A stretch of 64,000 bases of DNA from Elymus sibiricus (GCA_039707655.1 CM077676.1:374112114-374176113); one strand, 5' to 3'; shown: positions 22,354 through 33,168, counted from the first letter of the stretch. Made by a program: numbers and translations. The notes: generated by a model from the sequence alone, not told the origin.

Positions 22354-23559
22354 CTACGGGTGCTGATCGGCGTAGCCGCGGAGGAGTTGTTCAAGCTCTG
22401 TCCGTAGAAACCTCTGCCTCTTCTCCAACCATTGCTTCCTTGCTGGAAGACTATCCAAGTGATTTGGTGCTGGGAGTGGGGTGATGGGCGAGCACCGACA
22501 TCCTAGCATTTTCTGCAACTCTGTGATGCTGGCAGCAGAGAGCAAATGGCGCGGCCCTTTGTCTTCTCCGGATCGCAGCAAGGAGCTCAAGGTGTCCAGA
22601 AATTCCGGCCCCTCCGAGGCCATGGATGCGAGGAACGACGAGTGGTGCTCTCCCAGGGGGTGCTTGGTAGCCTCGCTGGCACGACAGAAGGCTTGGCCGC
22701 GTGTCTCCGGCGCCACCCTCCGAAGCATGTCAGATATGTTGCAGCGGTTGGTGCTGAGGTGCTCCACGGCCTTGTGCTCCGAGAAGCCCGTGGCGCCACG
22801 GACGGCGGCAACGAGGCCATCGAGGCAGCGGACCTCGAGCCGAAGCAGGGCGTCTACGCCGAGCACGTCCGGGTCGCTGCTGGGGCGCAACGGGGGCGCG
22901 ATGACGCTGTATCAAGCGGCATGGATGATGATGTTGGACACGGGGTCCATGGGGCCGTAGCAGTGCCCGGCGACTAGGATGCCGCGGAGGAGACGCCGGA
23001 GCGTGGCGCGGGGCAGTATGGCGAGCGCCTCGACGTACAAGGCGTGGATGACGTCCAGGAGCACCATCTTGAGGTACTCGATGTGCCCGCATGTCGGGGG
23101 CGCGTCGGCCACCTCTGCCGGCGTGTGTGGAGTGTGCTCGGGGATGAGCGCGAGGCAGGATTCGAGCTTGCGCCGCATGGCATCTGGGGAGCGCAGGCTG
23201 GCGAGGCTGAATGGCGCGCACTGCTGGAAGTGCAGGCCGTTGAGGCGGTAATGCAAGGTCTCGCCGCGTCCTCGTTGTGTGGAGGTGAGTCGCAGGGCGG
23301 GGCAGACCGTGCGATGACGCAGCTGCGATTTTAGAACGCCGAGGATGGCCTCGACGTCATGGACGGTGAGGCGCTGCCCTTTCTCCAAGGTGGCGAGGAC
23401 GGCCTTCATGTCGTCGGCCGACTCCTGGAGCGCTGGCTGGCAGAGCAGCACGACGTCGTCGGGCATGGGGTGCTTTGCTTTGATGGCAAGCAACCATGAG
23501 GGCAAACTAGGCTCGTTCGCGGAGGAGGTCCGGATGGCGGCCGACGGTGGCCTGATCAA
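22354..23559 (-). pseudogene. DUF3615-family gene, middle block, with nonsense codons
   Basis: Read on the minus strand it is one frame from 23559 to 22354. A first part includes HPMPDDVVLLCQ, CGHIEYLKMVLLDVIHALY and GHCYGPMDPVSNIII. An in-frame TGA at 22914-22912 falls where the family normally has Trp (HAAWYS-like). The same frame then continues with LLRLEVRCLDGLVAAVRG, SEHKAVEHL and KQWLEKRQRFL to a TAG at 22356-22354. That TAG coincides with the target duplication of element X, and the frame would otherwise run straight into exon A of the C-terminal block. The CYGPMDPVSN and RxLDGLVA motifs identify the grass family that ends in DUF3615. Element Y lies at its upstream edge. Confidence 0.7.
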
Positions 23560-23577
23560 CACTACTGCAGGAATGCC

Positions 23578-23830
23578 TGGCAGTGGCGGGTGGGAAAAGG
23601 CCAGCAGTGGCGGGCAAGGCTCCCAGGGGCGCCCGCCACCGACCTCCCGCCACTGCTATGAGCACATCAGTGGCGGACGGGCGCTCGCCACTGGTAGAGC
23701 CTCATCAGTGGCGAGTGGTGGAGTTTGCTCGCCAGTAGTAGAATATTTGCAGTGGCGGGCTGTGTTTACGTGCCCGCCACTACTTATTCTTGTTGCAGTG
23801 GCGAGCTTACTGGAGCGCCCGCCACTGAAA
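23578..23830. repeat. Left subterminal repeat array of CACTA element Y
   Basis: About ten GTGGCGGGC/GCCCGCCACT units in alternating orientation, with AGTGGCGAG variants. Strongly similar to the right array of element X in reverse. Confidence 0.8.
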
Positions 23831-23979
23831 GCTTAGGCATGCTAAATAATTTTTTTGCAGCCACGGCAACAATTGTGCTGACATGACTGCGTTTTGCAAA
23901 AAAACAATTTAAGAAATTCAATATAAACAGCACGCATTTTAAGATTATGCATGAATGTTCACACTACATAATTCGTAGT

Positions 23980-24620
23980 TTAGTAATTCACCAGTACTTG
24001 ATTAGCATATGGGTTTTGCTAGGATCGATGCATGGAAGAGTTCAACATTATATACATTACCGTTCAAAGGATCTACTTTGATGGTAACATCTATAGTGTT
24101 GCTCATAGAATAAAAACATCAGACGAACTAGATGTGCCCTAGACAGACTGTTAACAAAATGAGTCAAAGGACTCAAAGAGCAAACCTGATAAATCAGATA
24201 GACGAGGTATTAAACATCCGTCCGTCTGATTCATCTAGCTAGCTTGTTAAGTCTTTTGCCTCATTGTACTATTATTGCAGAAGAAGAGTAACTAACGCTC
24301 CGAAGATACGGATGTGAACTCGAATCATCTTCAGAGAGATGACACGCGATCCTCAACCCTATCCCAGAAGGCTCAGTAATTCACTAGTACTACTCGATTA
24401 GCATATGGGTTTTGCTAGGATGCATGGAAGAGTTCATCATTATATACATTACCGTTCAAAGGATGTACTTTGACGGTAACATCTATAGTGTTGCTCATAA
24501 AATAAGAACATCAGATGAAGGCTGTGTACCGTTTTAACAAAATGAGCCAAAGGACTCAAAAAACTAACATGATGAATCAGATGGACGAGGTATTAAACAC
24601 TCACCTGATTCACTACTTGT
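23980..24620. repeat. Degenerate direct duplication inside CACTA element Y
   Basis: A block beginning TTAGCATATGGGTTTTGCTA near 24003 recurs near 24400, followed in both places by ACATTACCGTTCAAAGGAT and AACATCTATAGTGTTGCTCA. The second copy shows about 10 percent substitutions and small gaps. The copies are about 400 bases apart. Confidence 0.75.
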
Positions 24621-25546
24621 GACGGAACAACTAGCCCTATCTTTCACAAACACCAAGCAAAGATTTTCCTTCCACACAAACATTGTTCCCATGCGACAGC
24701 CGCAAGTTCATATTGTGCCTTTGCCTTCTCATTTGCAGGGAGCAGCTTGTATTATATCTCCTGCCCAAGTGCCTTGTATACTACTGATTTAAAACCAGTA
24801 ATTCACATAACACTTTGACGGAAGTTATAATACAAGAAACACCCTACAAATTAGAAGCAAGGGCACAATACAAACTTGCCATTGTAACATGGAAACAAGG
24901 TTTGTGTGCCAGCAAAATCTTTGTTCGATGTGTACGCAAGATAGAGTCAGTTGCCTTGCCGCAAATAATGGATCCCATGAGCGGTCAATATCCCGTCCGT
25001 CTCATTCATCTAACTAGTTTTTTAAGTTTTCTAACTCATTTTATTAGAATGATACTTAGTCCTCACCAAATGTCGTTATTCCTTGAACTCTTCTCTGAGA
25101 AAAACACTAACGATCTAAAAATGCAAGTTCAGAAGGAAATATGTGTAGAAATTACCGTATAATATTGGTAGTCCTCTTTAAGTAGTCGCACTCGGGGATC
25201 CCAATGAGCTCATTCTCGTCGTTCATTTGCTGTGTTCATAGATGTAAGATTAAAAATCAACAGAATAATATTCGTGCAATCTCACATTAACATCACTGAG
25301 ATCACACATTACCAACACTAAAAATGCAGACTCATATGTAAACAAATTAAACATGCTTATTTACCACATAAAGGCATACGGAACTAAGTTCACACATATC
25401 ATATAGATAACATAACAAGATGAAATTAAGTTCACCTCTGTCATAACAACATGAAACTAAGTCCATCATCTCTCCAATCATCTTCTTAATCTCGGCTAGG
25501 GCGGTATTCGCAGCTTCCGTGGGTGCAGGTATCCTCCGATGCGGTA

Positions 25547-26463
25547 CTACGGTGATTGTGGGACACCGTACCACAGATAGATCTTGTTGCCGCCCGGATG
25601 ACCCTCCTCAAATTCGTGAAGGAAAAGTAAGAACGACCTCCCAGCTTGCATCCGTAATTTTGTGGCAATGTTCATCCAATTTTGACCATGAAAATACGTT
25701 CTCCCTCCCGCGTTGGTGAGTGTGAGGGTTAAGGGAATGCCATTCTTAAGCAGCGCCATGTCGAACTGAATCGTCCACTCCTCATCCATTTCCAGGTTGG
25801 CCACACGCATGAAATCCTCCCTTCCCCAACAAGGGATGCGCTGAGTATGATAAAAAGAAAACATAAATTAGACAATTGTGGGCGTCGTCAAGGTCGTCCT
25901 GAAGGTCGACACATATCTCACTGCAATTAAATGGAACATACCGCCCACTCCATAAAGTCGTCCTGAAGGTCGACACATATCTCACTGCAAGTTTGGTGAA
26001 CTTTGTAACATGCGCCTAGCCTCCTGTCGCCACAGAAGGGGCATCCTTCGTTCATTGCCTAAGTTCATGTTATGGAATAATTATATAAGTTAAAGGATGG
26101 ACAGAAAAATTGGGCATGACTTATGCTGAAAAATGAAACATTGAGTGTCTGAAATCTCGCGAAACGGAAATTAATCAACGTTTCACGATATTTTCTACAC
26201 TCTTTTGAAGCCCCGTATTGTTGGAGAAATCCAATTAAATGTTCACGCTTCATGCATGAGATGATTATATTTACGAATAAAAAACATTCATGTATCATCA
26301 TCCATAATTAATTCCTACAGTGACAATAGAATTGGTACGAGGGATTTACCTCTGAACTGCTTGAGCGGGAGGCGGAGGAGGAGGGATTTGTAGCAGCCTC
26401 GGAGGTGGAGGAGTCCGCTGCCGGCGGCGGTGTCTTGCCCCGGTTGCTGGCGGAGGAAGCCAT
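25547..26463 (-). CDS. CACTA-borne Cys/His-rich, possible B3-like protein, three exons
   Basis: Proposed exons on the minus strand are 26463-26350, 26058-25942 and 25840-25547, all phase 0 with GT/AG borders (GAG|GTAAAT, TTAG|GCAATG, GCG|GTATGT, CTCAG|CGC), giving 174 residues. Exon 1 is Ser/Pro-rich like that of the X cargo gene and starts MASSAS. Exon 2 has CPFCGD, GACYKVHQTC and CVDL, a Cys/His arrangement that may bind zinc. Exon 3 has W-T-I-F, GRTYFHGQNWMNI and AGRSFLLFL, which resembles a B3 DNA-binding fold, though I am not certain. The gene fills the same place in Y as the Ulp1-like gene in X. The function is not known. Confidence 0.5.
25890..25988 (-). repeat. Partial exon 2 duplication in the Y cargo gene
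   Basis: GTCGTCCTGAAGGTCGACAC followed by ATATCTCACTGCAA occurs twice, once inside exon 2 and again about 63 bases away in the following intron. It is a short tandem duplication covering the 3' part of exon 2. Confidence 0.8.
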
Positions 26464-26829
26464 TGCGTGTAGGTGGCGGCAACGGAGGAGAGGCCCGGCG
26501 ACTAGGAGCGGCGGCGGAGGAGTCCCGACGACGAGGGGGGCGCGGCAGAAGAGGGCCCCAGCAGAGGAGGGTCCGACCTAGGGTTCGGCCGGGCTGCAGC
26601 GGCGACAGGCCGGGGGGCGCATCAGAGGAGGCGTGCGACGATGAGGGCGCGCACGCGGACGCGGCGTAGGAGAACGGCCGCGGCGGCGAGCGCGGCACGG
26701 GGACGGAGGAGGGGCATGGTGGCGACGAGGCACAGGGTTTGGGGGCGAGAGCGTCAGACGGATTTGAAATTGCGTTTTCGGGGGAAGGGTGGTTTTGAGG
26801 GGAGACGGCCGGCGAAAACTGCAACGCAG

Positions 26830-28790
26830 GTAGTGGAGGGGTCTACCTGTGGCGGGCGTGCTTATTTACCCGCCACCGCAATATGCTGTCAACAGTGGTC
26901 ATCGTACCCGGTCAACTTGTGGCGGTCAAAAGAAACTGCCCGCACGTAGCTGTGGTGGGCACTAGGGAATGCCCGCCACAGATGAGTTATGCGAAAAAAG
27001 GACGTGTCTACCGAGCGGCCGTTGGCTCGGTAGCACTCCATGGCAGCCTTCCTTTTTTAGTATAGGTTTGTCCTAATTAAACAGATTAGGAAATATTTTG
27101 TCCTCCTAGCAAGAAAAAGACAAAGACCATACAACGTGTTTAAACAGAATTGCAAAAATACACATGCGAACAAGTGTGAACGCATTTAATTCGGATTTTA
27201 AAATTTTAGAAAAGTTATAACTTTTGAACCGAATACCAAAATTAAGATCCGCTTTCACCGCTGAAATCCCCGTGACGTGCTCTTCAAAACTAGATCCCGC
27301 ATGAGTATGTTTCGACAAACTTTTTTTGTGCAATTTTGTTCCCGTTTTGTGCAACTGCCTAGTTGTTGATGTGCAACTACCTAATAGTCGATGTGCAACT
27401 TTCTATCTATCTATGGATGTGCAGTTTTCACTGATGGAACCTCATCCCAAATTACCCACTATCAAGTGAGATGTGCAACTTCGTCTGCTGCCCCGGCCAA
27501 CTGCTTAATAGTCGATGTGCAACTTTTCCCCTCTAGTTGGAAGTGCAGTTTTCACTGTTTGCTACCTCGGTCAACTCAGGGCCGGCCCTGAGGGGGGGGG
27601 GGGGCAGGGGGGCGGCCGCCCCGGACCCCCAGGAATCGAGGGGCCCCTCCCAGGTACGCGCACGCGGGCGCAGAGTAGCCAACGACGCATACACACGTAA
27701 GTTTTTTCCTTTTTGAGCCAGGCGTCGTTCATTCCTTCTTCCAATTGCCAGTGGCCCAATATGTTGGACTGGAATTGGACTTGAGCCAGGCCCAAATAGT
27801 AGCTTAGAGTCTGATGCATCGACATAACAACACGGGTATCGACCAGGATTTAGGGCTTTGAGCCAGGCATCATGTACGTACAAGCGCCGCCTTTCACCTC
27901 GCGCTCAGATCACGGTAGATGAACTAAGGAATTTCTTGAGGAGACAACAAATATTGCTAGGGATCAGGCACGACTAAACGCCGGAACCCGGCGGTGCACT
28001 GGTGTTGCCTGTCGTCTGCCGATACGAGCGATGATGGCCATTCATGGTATGACAGCAGTGAAAAACTATATCATCCACGAATGGGAAGGGAGGGTTGCAC
28101 ATCGACTACTAGGTAGTTGGCCGGGGTAGTAGACTAGTTGCACATCACTAAAAATTGGTTGTCATGGTTGCTAGGTTGCAAATCTCATAAGAATTTCGAT
28201 CATGCAGCTTTAAAAAATGATTTTGAAAAAAGTTGCATCATGCTATATTAAAATTGCACGATGTAGTAATAGAGTTGCACCATATAGCACCAAAGTTGGC
28301 ATCAAAAAAAATTCGTCAAAACTTATCCATGCGGAATCTAGTTTCAAAGATCTCGTCGCGAGAATTCCAATGGTGAAAACGGATCTGAATTCCGACGCAT
28401 GGTTTGAAAGATATGACACTTTAAAAATTTGAAAATCCAAATAAATGCACATGCACATCCAATAGACATGGAATTAAATGCGCTGACCTGCCCACATGAC
28501 CACCCTATTAGTACATGCCACGTCATGAATAAAAACAAAGTTTGGACCATAAAACTGCATGCATGCGTGTGTGAGAGTCGGCCGCTCATTCTCTCCAAAT
28601 AGTAAGTACGCACTTTTTAGATTTCAGGGCGAAAAAACCATACGAAGAGACCTTACGTGTGGCGGGCGGCAAAAATGCCCGCCACTGCTTCTGCACAACT
28701 TGTGGCGGGCAATCTTTAGTACCCGCCACAGCTAACTTTTCAAAATAGCTGTGGCGGGTGACCCGTCCCACCCGCCAGTAATTTGTGATC
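26830..28790. repeat. Right subterminal repeat array of CACTA element Y, split in two
   Basis: GGCGGGC-type repeats occur at about 26830-26990 and again at 28655-28790. The gap is filled by a 1.6-kb insertion with its own 9-bp target duplication. Confidence 0.75.
27000..28628. mobile_element. Mutator-type non-autonomous element inserted in CACTA element Y
   Basis: A 9-bp direct repeat GCGAAAAAA flanks it (26991-26999 and 28629-28637), the size typical of Mutator-like elements. Its arms are inverted repeats: AAGATCCGCTTTCACCGCTG near 27246 is answered by the complement of GTGAAAACGGATCTGAATTC near 28374. GAGCGGCCG appears in inverted orientation near both ends (27017 and about 28580). The interior contains many GATGTGCAACTT units. 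No transposase frame is present. The precise terminal inverted repeats are weak, so the boundaries rest mainly on the 9-bp repeat. Confidence 0.6.
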
Positions 28791-28814
28791 ACCTGTAAGC
28801 CTTTCTCAATAGTG

Positions 28815-29383
28815 CAACGGCCCCTTTGACGGCGGCGAACTGCTCGAGCTCGGCGATCCGGATGGCGACGAGGAGGTCTCCACCGGAGAGGTGGAGGTAG
28901 AACCGAGCTTGGTCCTGGGTGAGGTACCGGAAGTATGTGTGCATGAAGGCGAGGAGGCCATTGTAAGATCTGTAGGCGATGGACTCCCAGTTGCCCACGT
29001 GCCGAGGATCCGGCGGGAGCGGGAAGCGGCCCTCCTACGGCGGCGAGTAGGCGCCGCTGCGGCGACGGCAGAGGAGGCTGAGGCCGTTGAGGATGACGTT
29101 GGAGGCGGGGTCGAGGAGGGCCGACGCAGTGCCCGCCGCGGTAGAGGCAGTCGAAGAGGTCCGGCATCTCGTCGACGGGGAGCCGGCCAACCGCGTCGAC
29201 GTAGGCGGCCTCGATGGGAGCGCACGGGTCCGCCGCCCACCTGCCCTGGACGAAGTCCGTCCACTTGTCGTCGCCGTGGAAGCACGAGAGCCTCACCAGC
29301 GGTGCGTCGTGGGCGTCGGCCATCGGGCTCGGTTGCCGCCTGACGAAGTGGCGAACGATGAACGCCGCTGCCTGATGGATCAT
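28815..29383 (-). pseudogene. DUF3615-family gene, N-terminal block, frameshifted
   Basis: The block starts at the ATG at 29383 or, more typically for the family, the ATG at 29323 (MADAHDAPLVRL). The frame reads FVQGRW, VGRLPVDEMPDLFDCLYRGGHCVG, then shifts near 29128 to continue as LDPASNVILNGLSLLCRR. It meets an in-frame TAG (after AYSPP) and then resumes as NWESIAYRSYNGLLAFMHTYFRYLT and IAELEQFAAVKGAV before running into element Y. The order N-terminal, middle, C-terminal across three blocks on one strand shows that it was one gene. The join across Y is also out of frame, so the gene was already dead or died through several lesions. Confidence 0.7.
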
Positions 29384-30049
29384 CGTTGACTGAGAAACAC
29401 TTGGGAGCTAGCCAAGCCTACGTACGCAACGATGAACCATGCAGCTGCAGTACGTGGAGGGAGGGGGAGGGCCCGATCCGACTCGAGATTGGAAGCAGAT
29501 GAAGTCGGACGGGAAGCGACCTGAGCCCGACGACTCCGGCTCGCGATCGATCGACAAGAGCACGTCTTCCTTGAATCTTTTCTCAAATCCAACCAGGAAT
29601 CAGGGCACAGAAAAAGCAACTAATTTTGTTATTCTTTTTGTACATTTGTGCTTTACAAACAAACAAACAAAATATACAAAATGCATGCAGCAGTACATGA
29701 GTATTCCCCCGCAAAAAAAAAAAATATACATGAATATTATGACACAAGAACAATACTTGCGGTATTCTTTAAAAAAAAATACTTGCGGTATTCTATTATG
29801 AGTTGGGCCGCGGCTGGGTTTTGATAGTCGGTTTCATCCCTCGTATTCGAGGGGCCCTTGTGCCTCACCGTGTCTTCATCAAGTCGGAGCCCTAAGGAGG
29901 TGCATTGTCAGTGGCTGACACATGGTAGGTGGTCGGTTGCAAGGGTCTGGCGTCATAGGCTGGCATGAGTCTCGATGTGTGATACAACGAGGTGTTGTTG
30001 GTGGTGGTCATTGGTGAAGTCAGAGTCGTTGCCTCGTGGAATAGTTTTT
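29384..30049. other. Upstream DNA of the DUF3615 pseudogene, no gene seen
   Basis: Presumed old promoter region, then A-rich sequence with a short direct duplication of ATACTTGCGGTATTCT at about 29755-29795. Nothing else recognised. Confidence 0.5.
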
Positions 30050-30461
30050 ATTTTACGAAAATGATCCAGATCAATTATCAAAGTTCATCGAAAGTATAAA
30101 GCATCTCAAACATCATAAAAATTACATCAAGATTCCAAGACCACCGAACAACCAATATTACCGCCAGAACGAGCCGTCGACGCGCCGCTGTCGCCGCTCC
30201 CTTACCGGAGCCGGCTTGATCTTGTCGATGACAACCGGGGAATCTTCGTGCACGTGCCCTTAAGGACAAGCGCCCTGGAGCCGCAGTCGTCGTCGTTGAA
30301 CTCTTGCATAGATCTGAAGCATCTGACACCAAATCTCGCCACATGATGAGAAACCCTAACCTCACTGGTCCAAGGAGATGGCAGGAATCTACGCCGGAGC
30401 TCCGTCGACTACGTCCAGACGGACGAACTCGGGGCCCAAAAGACAAACTCAAAGAAGTAGC

Positions 30462-32199
30462 TGTTGGAGATATGCCCTAGAGGCAATATTAAATTAGTTA
30501 TTATCATATTTCCTTGTTCATGATAAATGTTTATTATCCATTCTAGAATTATATTGACCGGAAACTTAAATACATGTGTGGATACATAAACAACACCGTG
30601 TCCCTAGTGAGCCTCTACTAGACTAGCCCGTTGATCAAAGATGGTTAAGGTTTCCTAACCATAGACATCAGTTGTCATTTGATAACGGGATCACATCATT
30701 AGGAGAATGATGTGATGGATAAAACCCAACCGTAAGCTTAGCATATGATCGTATCACTTAAGTTTATTGCTACAACTTTCTTCATGTCAAGTATCTATTC
30801 CTAAGACCATGAGATCATGCAACTCCCGGATACCTTGTGTGCTATCAAACGTCACTTCGTAACTGGGTGATCATAAAGATGCTCTATAGGTATCTCCGAA
30901 GGTGTCTGTTGCGTTGGCATGGATCGAGACTGAGATTTGTCACTCCGTATGACAGAGAGATATCTCTGGGCCCTCTCGGTAATACAATATCGTAAAGAGC
31001 TTGCAAGCAATGTGGCTAATGAGTTAGTCACGGGATCTTGTATTACGAAACGAGTAAAGAGACTTGCCGGTAACGAGATTGAACTAGGTATAGAGATACC
31101 GATGATCGGATCTCAGGCAAGTAATATATCGCCGGACAAATGGAATTGCATACGGGATTAATTGAATCCTTGACATCGTGGTTCAAACGATAAAAGATCT
31201 TCGTGGAATATGTAGGAACCAATATGGGCATCCAGGTTCCGCTATTGGTTATTGACCGGAGAGGTGTCTCGGTCATGACTACATGATTCCCGAACTCGCA
31301 GGGTCGCACGCTTAACGTTCGATGACGCTAGAGTAATATTGGGATATGTATGTTGGTGGCCGAATATTGTTCGGAGTCTCGGATGAGATCCTGGACGTCA
31401 CGAGGAGCTCCGGAATGGTCCGGAGGTAAAGATTTATATATGGAAAGTTGTTTTTAGGGTTTCAGGAAAAGTTCAGTTTTTCGGTATTGTACCGGGAAGC
31501 TTCCAGAAGGTTCCAAAAACTTCCGGAGGGGTCTGGAAGTCCACCAAGGGATTCACCGTGTCCCTAGGGCCAGCATGGGCTGAGGGAAGGTGCCCTGGCC
31601 TTATTGGGCCAGGCGCACCAGCCCTCAAAGGCCCATGCGCCTATGGAGAAGGAAGGAGTCCCGAAGGGATAAGGGGAAGAGTTGGACTAGGAGTCCAACT
31701 CCTCTCCCTTGGCCGCCGGCCCTAGAGGGAAGAGGGGCTGGACTCCTAGCCCCTCCGCGTATATAAATAGGGAGGAGGGGGCGCACCAAAGGACACACAA
31801 AAACCCTGGCCGCCTGTCTCTCCCGTTACTCCACCACCTCGTCCCGACGACGCTTAGTGAAGCGCTGCCAGCGCTCTACCACCACCATCACCACCACGCC
31901 GTTGTGCTGGTTGTGATCCCATCTACTTCTCCTCTCCCGCTTGCTGAATCAAGAAGGAGGAGACGTCATCGAGACGCACGTGTGTTAAATTCGGAGGTGC
32001 CGTTCGTTCGGCACTAGATCGGTTTGGATCGCGATCGGATCGTGAAGAGTACGACTACTTCAACGGCGTTATATACGCTTCCGCTTTACGGTCTACAAGG
32101 GTACGTAGATACACTCTCCCTCTCGTTGCTATGCTTCTCATAGATAGATCTTGGATGATTCGTAGGAATTTTTTTGATTTTCATGCTATGTTCCCATCA
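30462..32199 (+). mobile_element. Solo LTR of an Angela/BARE/WIS-type Copia element (1738 bp)
   Basis: Starts TGTTGGAGATATGCCCTAG and ends ATGTTCCCATCA. A perfect 5-bp duplication GTAGC lies at 30457-30461 and 32200-32204. There is no primer-binding site, internal domain or second LTR. A TATA box (TATAAATAG, 31762-31770) and a leader lie in the last quarter. It is the recombination remnant of a full element. Confidence 0.9.
31762..31770 (+). promoter_or_regulatory. TATA box of the Angela-type solo LTR
   Basis: TATAAATAG followed by a GGAGGAGGGGGCGC leader. The solo LTR still has a complete promoter layout and could drive read-out transcription to the right. Confidence 0.6.
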
Positions 32200-32470
32200 G
32201 TAGCGTCGTCAGCCGCCCGAGAACTGCACCTGCGAGGACTAAAAAAACTCTAACCTAAACTATTAACCGGAGCGGAGGCACCGGCTTCCCCTCCCCGCCA
32301 CCGGTCGCCGGAGCGGCAGGCAGAGGGGAAGCAAATCCGCGGGCTCGCCGGTGAAGTCTGAAGGAAAGATTTTGCCCTAGCCGCCTAGAATTAAGGGAGC
32401 GCCTCGTGGAGGAGTTTGATGCTTGATGGCTACCTCGGCGATGCCCTTCTCCTCAATAGCGTGAGTGTAT

Positions 32471-32936
32471 TTATGTGGGTAGCCACATCAGTAGGGTGTT
32501 ACCCTGTATTGTTGTGGGTTGTTCTAAAGGTTTTTGACAATTTTTTGTTAGTTAACTAGAAAATTCTTAATTGCCTCTGTTTTCTTTAAATGAATTCCAT
32601 CCAAAAAGTTGTACATATCATAGATATCATCACATGACTGTGCACATGTGTTACGCATCACACGGCAGATGCGACAAGCAGTCCCAAACCACCAACAATA
32701 TATACACGGTTGCAAAAAAAAAATATCTACATGTCATAGTGTCACGTTTATTCATGAAATCTATTACGAATATGAATAACAATATGTTGTTTCGCAAAAA
32801 AAAAGAATATCGGTTGTTTATTTAGTGAGGCGCATACCGTATTTGGTACATGGCTATATACTCACTATTTGCACGACCTACCGCCTTATTTATATACACA
32901 CTACTTTTTTAAATGGAAGCCACTCAGAAAGTTCGG
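32471..32936. other. Intergenic DNA, nothing recognised
   Basis: AT-rich, with short A runs. No credible frame. Confidence 0.4.
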
Positions 32937-33168
32937 ACATAGCGTCACATTTGAAACTTCAACACAAAATGAACCGGATCTGATTTTTTTTCATAATCTG
33001 GCCCTTTTGCACGGCGCTTTGGGTTGGGGCACCATGCTAGATAGCATTGAAGGCGGGCTTCAATACTATCTAGCATGACGCACGAGTCTTGAGCGTCATG
33101 AAAAATGGTCATTTTGTGAAATATTTTTAGATCAGATTTATTTTGTGCTGAAGTTTTCAGAAATGGTC
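32937..33168. repeat. Foldback (hairpin) element of about 230 bp
   Basis: The centre is a near-perfect palindrome: ATGCTAGATAGCATTGAAG near 33040 followed after a few bases by its complement CTTCAATACTATCTAGCAT. The arms continue outward with partial complementarity (AACTTCAACACAAAATGAAC against TTTGTGCTGAAGTTTTC). It looks like a foldback MITE. The ends are approximate. Confidence 0.7.

Larger units (their letters stand above)
23560..28814 (-). mobile_element. CACTA element Y (5.3 kb), same family as X in opposite orientation
   Basis: The left end is CACTACTGCAGGAATGCC and the right end reads CACTATTGAGAAAGGC on the minus strand. The 3-bp duplication CAA is at 23557-23559 and 28815-28817. 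Subterminal GGCGGGC arrays lie at both ends; the right one is split by a Mutator-type insertion. Its cargo gene runs on the minus strand, so the CACTATTGAG end is the 5' end in both X and Y. No transposase is visible. About 1.6 kb of the length is the later insertion. Confidence 0.85.
30050..32470 (-). repeat. Unclassified dispersed repeat interrupted by a solo LTR
   Basis: The two flanks of the solo LTR (about 30050-30461 and 32205-32470) belong together. They have a GC-rich, degenerate, formerly coding-like text (GCCGGAGCCGGCTTGATCTT, CACCGGCTTCCCCTCCCCG) that I know as a common Triticeae dispersed repeat, but I cannot name its class. Outer limits are approximate. Confidence 0.4.
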
